DNA of 6,598 nucleotides from Sulfurovum sp. (GTDB lineage Bacteria > Campylobacterota > Campylobacteria > Campylobacterales > Sulfurovaceae), in the NCBI GenBank assembly GCA_003978375.1, contig QNZW01000070.1, forward strand, positions 1 through 6,598, in the 5' to 3' direction. The notes beneath the pieces are model-generated. The model did not search any database, had not been told where the DNA came from, and saw only the letters and a program-made list of their open reading frames with translations. Below are positions 5,639 through 6,598 of this stretch, in pieces. How positions within the stretch are numbered: position 1 is the first letter of the stretch; each line of letters starts with the position of its first letter. Made by a program: the position numbers and the translations under genes.

Positions 5639-6308
5639 GTCCTGCTCCCATCATATAGTAGTAAGGGAATACAAATACCCAAATAAGGTGTACAATATCC
5701 CAGTATAGTGTTATATTCCAGTATAAAATGTAGTGATCAGGTGTTACTTTACCTGCATTAATACGTTTAATTAACCAAAGCATTAAACCAATTCCAATCA
5801 TGATATGCACACCGTGCAATCCTGTCATAGTAAAATACAATCCATAAAATAATTTTTGTCCAAAAGGTAAAGAAGAAGTGACAAGAAGTTTGTCATGTAA
5901 CAAAAAGATACCATGCTCGTACTCTTCTCTCCACTCAACACCTTTAATCATAAGAAATATAAGAGCTAAAAGAATGGTTGCATAAATCATTAATTTTGAA
6001 CCCTTTATATCTCCTGCTCTCATTTTAAGCAGTCCAAGCCCCATGGTAAGTGCCGAGATTAAAAGAATAACTGTATTGATACCACCTAAGAGTCTATTGA
6101 GGTGACTCGAAGCAATAATAAAATCTTCTGCATGCAACACATTATAATAAGACAATGCAAGGAACATACCTCCAAACATCATCACTTCTGTGAGCATAAA
6201 AAGCCAAAAGCCTAATTTGCCACCATAAAAGTCACCTTGCCAACCTTGGACTTCGTGCTCTTTTCCATTACGATCAACCGAAATTTCTGGTATATATTCA
6301 TGTGCCAT
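5628..6308 (-). CDS. coxC: cytochrome c oxidase subunit III CoxC
   Basis: Subunit III is a non-catalytic core membrane subunit that supports proton uptake and stability of the aa3/caa3 oxidase. The 226 residues form five helices (about 32-54, 73-94, 105-123, 153-180 and 195-218), the short form lacking the first two helices of the mitochondrial type. Recognisable signatures are KLGFWLFMLTEVMMFGGMF (31-49) with conserved Glu41, IKGVEWREEYEHG (121-133), GLHGVHIMIG (163-172) and YWDIVHLIWVFVFPYYY (202-218). In the last motif, Asp204 and His207 stand in the reverse order to the common YWHxVDxxW pattern. The ATG at 6308 overlaps the coxA stop as TAATG, with AAAGGAT upstream, so it is coupled to coxA. 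The 3' end overlaps coxD by 11 nt. Confidence 0.95.
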   Translation of the reverse strand: MAHEYIPEISVDRNGKEHEVQGWQGDFYGGKLGFWLFMLTEVMMFGGMFLALSYYNVLHAEDFIIASSHLNRLLGGINTVILLISALTMGLGLLKMRAGDIKGSKLMIYATILLALIFLMIKGVEWREEYEHGIFLLHDKLLVTSSLPFGQKLFYGLYFTMTGLHGVHIMIGIGLMLWLIKRINAGKVTPDHYILYWNITLYWDIVHLIWVFVFPYYYMMGAGHGH

Positions 6309-6598
6309 TAGTCTATCCTTTGCATTGTGTTGTAATTAAATTTAACTACTGGTTCACCATGATAATACTCATAAGGACGAAAATCTACATAAGGAACTTT
6401 TGTATGATTTTCAAGTGGTGGTGGTGAAGTAGGTAAATGCCATTCCAATGTCGTTGCATTCCATGGATTTGGTGTTGCTTTTTCACCTTTTCTCCATCCT
6501 TGAATCAAGACATAAAACATATATATAAGACCCAAAATAAAGATAATTGCCCCTATAAAGGCTATTTTATGATAGATTTCAAATTCTGGTAAATAATC
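6308..6598 (-). CDS. coxA: cytochrome c oxidase subunit I CoxA, C-terminal end (5' part outside window)
   Basis: This is the last 96 residues of the catalytic heme a/a3-CuB subunit. The frame is open to the window edge, so the start and all metal ligands lie outside. A final membrane helix (about residues 12-32 of the fragment) is followed by NPWNATTLEWHLPTSPPP (44-61), the well-known C-terminal signature of bacterial aa3/caa3 subunit I (NPWxATTLEWxxxSPPP). The rest is a polar tail ending in MQRID. The stop overlaps the coxC start as TAATG. Because the ligand region is missing, the sequence here cannot tell heme A from heme O use or the proton-channel type, but the signature and the linked coxC, coxD and coxB make the assignment firm. 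Confidence 0.95.
   Translation of the reverse strand, partial: DYLPEFEIYHKIAFIGAIIFILGLIYMFYVLIQGWRKGEKATPNPWNATTLEWHLPTSPPPLENHTKVPYVDFRPYEYYHGEPVVKFNYNTMQRID

Overview
All ten genes in this window lie on the minus strand and belong to aerobic respiration. Two heme-copper terminal oxidases sit side by side. Read in transcription order (right to left), the first block is a caa3-type cytochrome c oxidase cluster: coxA (C-terminal end only), coxC, coxD, coxB with a fused cytochrome c domain, ctaB (heme O synthase), and a 175-residue two-helix membrane protein that I do not recognise. After a 220-nt AT-rich gap comes the complete ccoN-ccoO-ccoQ cluster and the N-terminal third or so of ccoP, encoding a cbb3-type high-affinity oxidase.

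The sequence is low in G+C by eye. The CcoN, CcoO, CcoQ and CcoP sequences look like those of Campylobacterota (formerly Epsilonproteobacteria), most likely a free-living marine or sulfur-oxidising type such as the Sulfurimonas, Sulfurovum or Arcobacter relatives. This is a judgement from protein texture, not a database result. The well-studied pathogens of the phylum (Campylobacter, Helicobacter) rely on cbb3 and lack an aa3/caa3-type oxidase, so a caa3 cluster suggests an organism that also meets well-oxygenated water.

Layout: 1-343 ccoP (3' end missing); 340-558 ccoQ; 573-1241 ccoO; 1256-2722 ccoN; 2723-2942 intergenic region holding a candidate ccoN promoter, an 18-bp dyad on its -10 element and helically phased TGA-starting repeats; 2943-3470 unknown membrane protein; 3483-4346 ctaB; 4346-5275 coxB; 5285-5638 coxD; 5628-6308 coxC; 6308-6598 coxA (5' end missing). 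Genes within each block are 0-14 nt apart or overlap (TAATG, ATGA and an 11-nt overlap), so each block is almost certainly one operon.

How they work together: CcoN/O/P and CoxA/B/C each reduce O2 with electrons from c-type cytochromes. CtaB supplies heme O, the precursor of the heme A expected in CoxA. The cbb3 enzyme uses only heme b and heme c and does not need CtaB. Heme A synthase (CtaA) and the CuB factor Cox11/CtaG are not in the window. No RNA genes, mobile elements or CRISPR arrays were seen. The content is largely recognisable respiratory machinery. The parts that are not explained are the 175-residue protein and the architecture of the ccoN upstream region.
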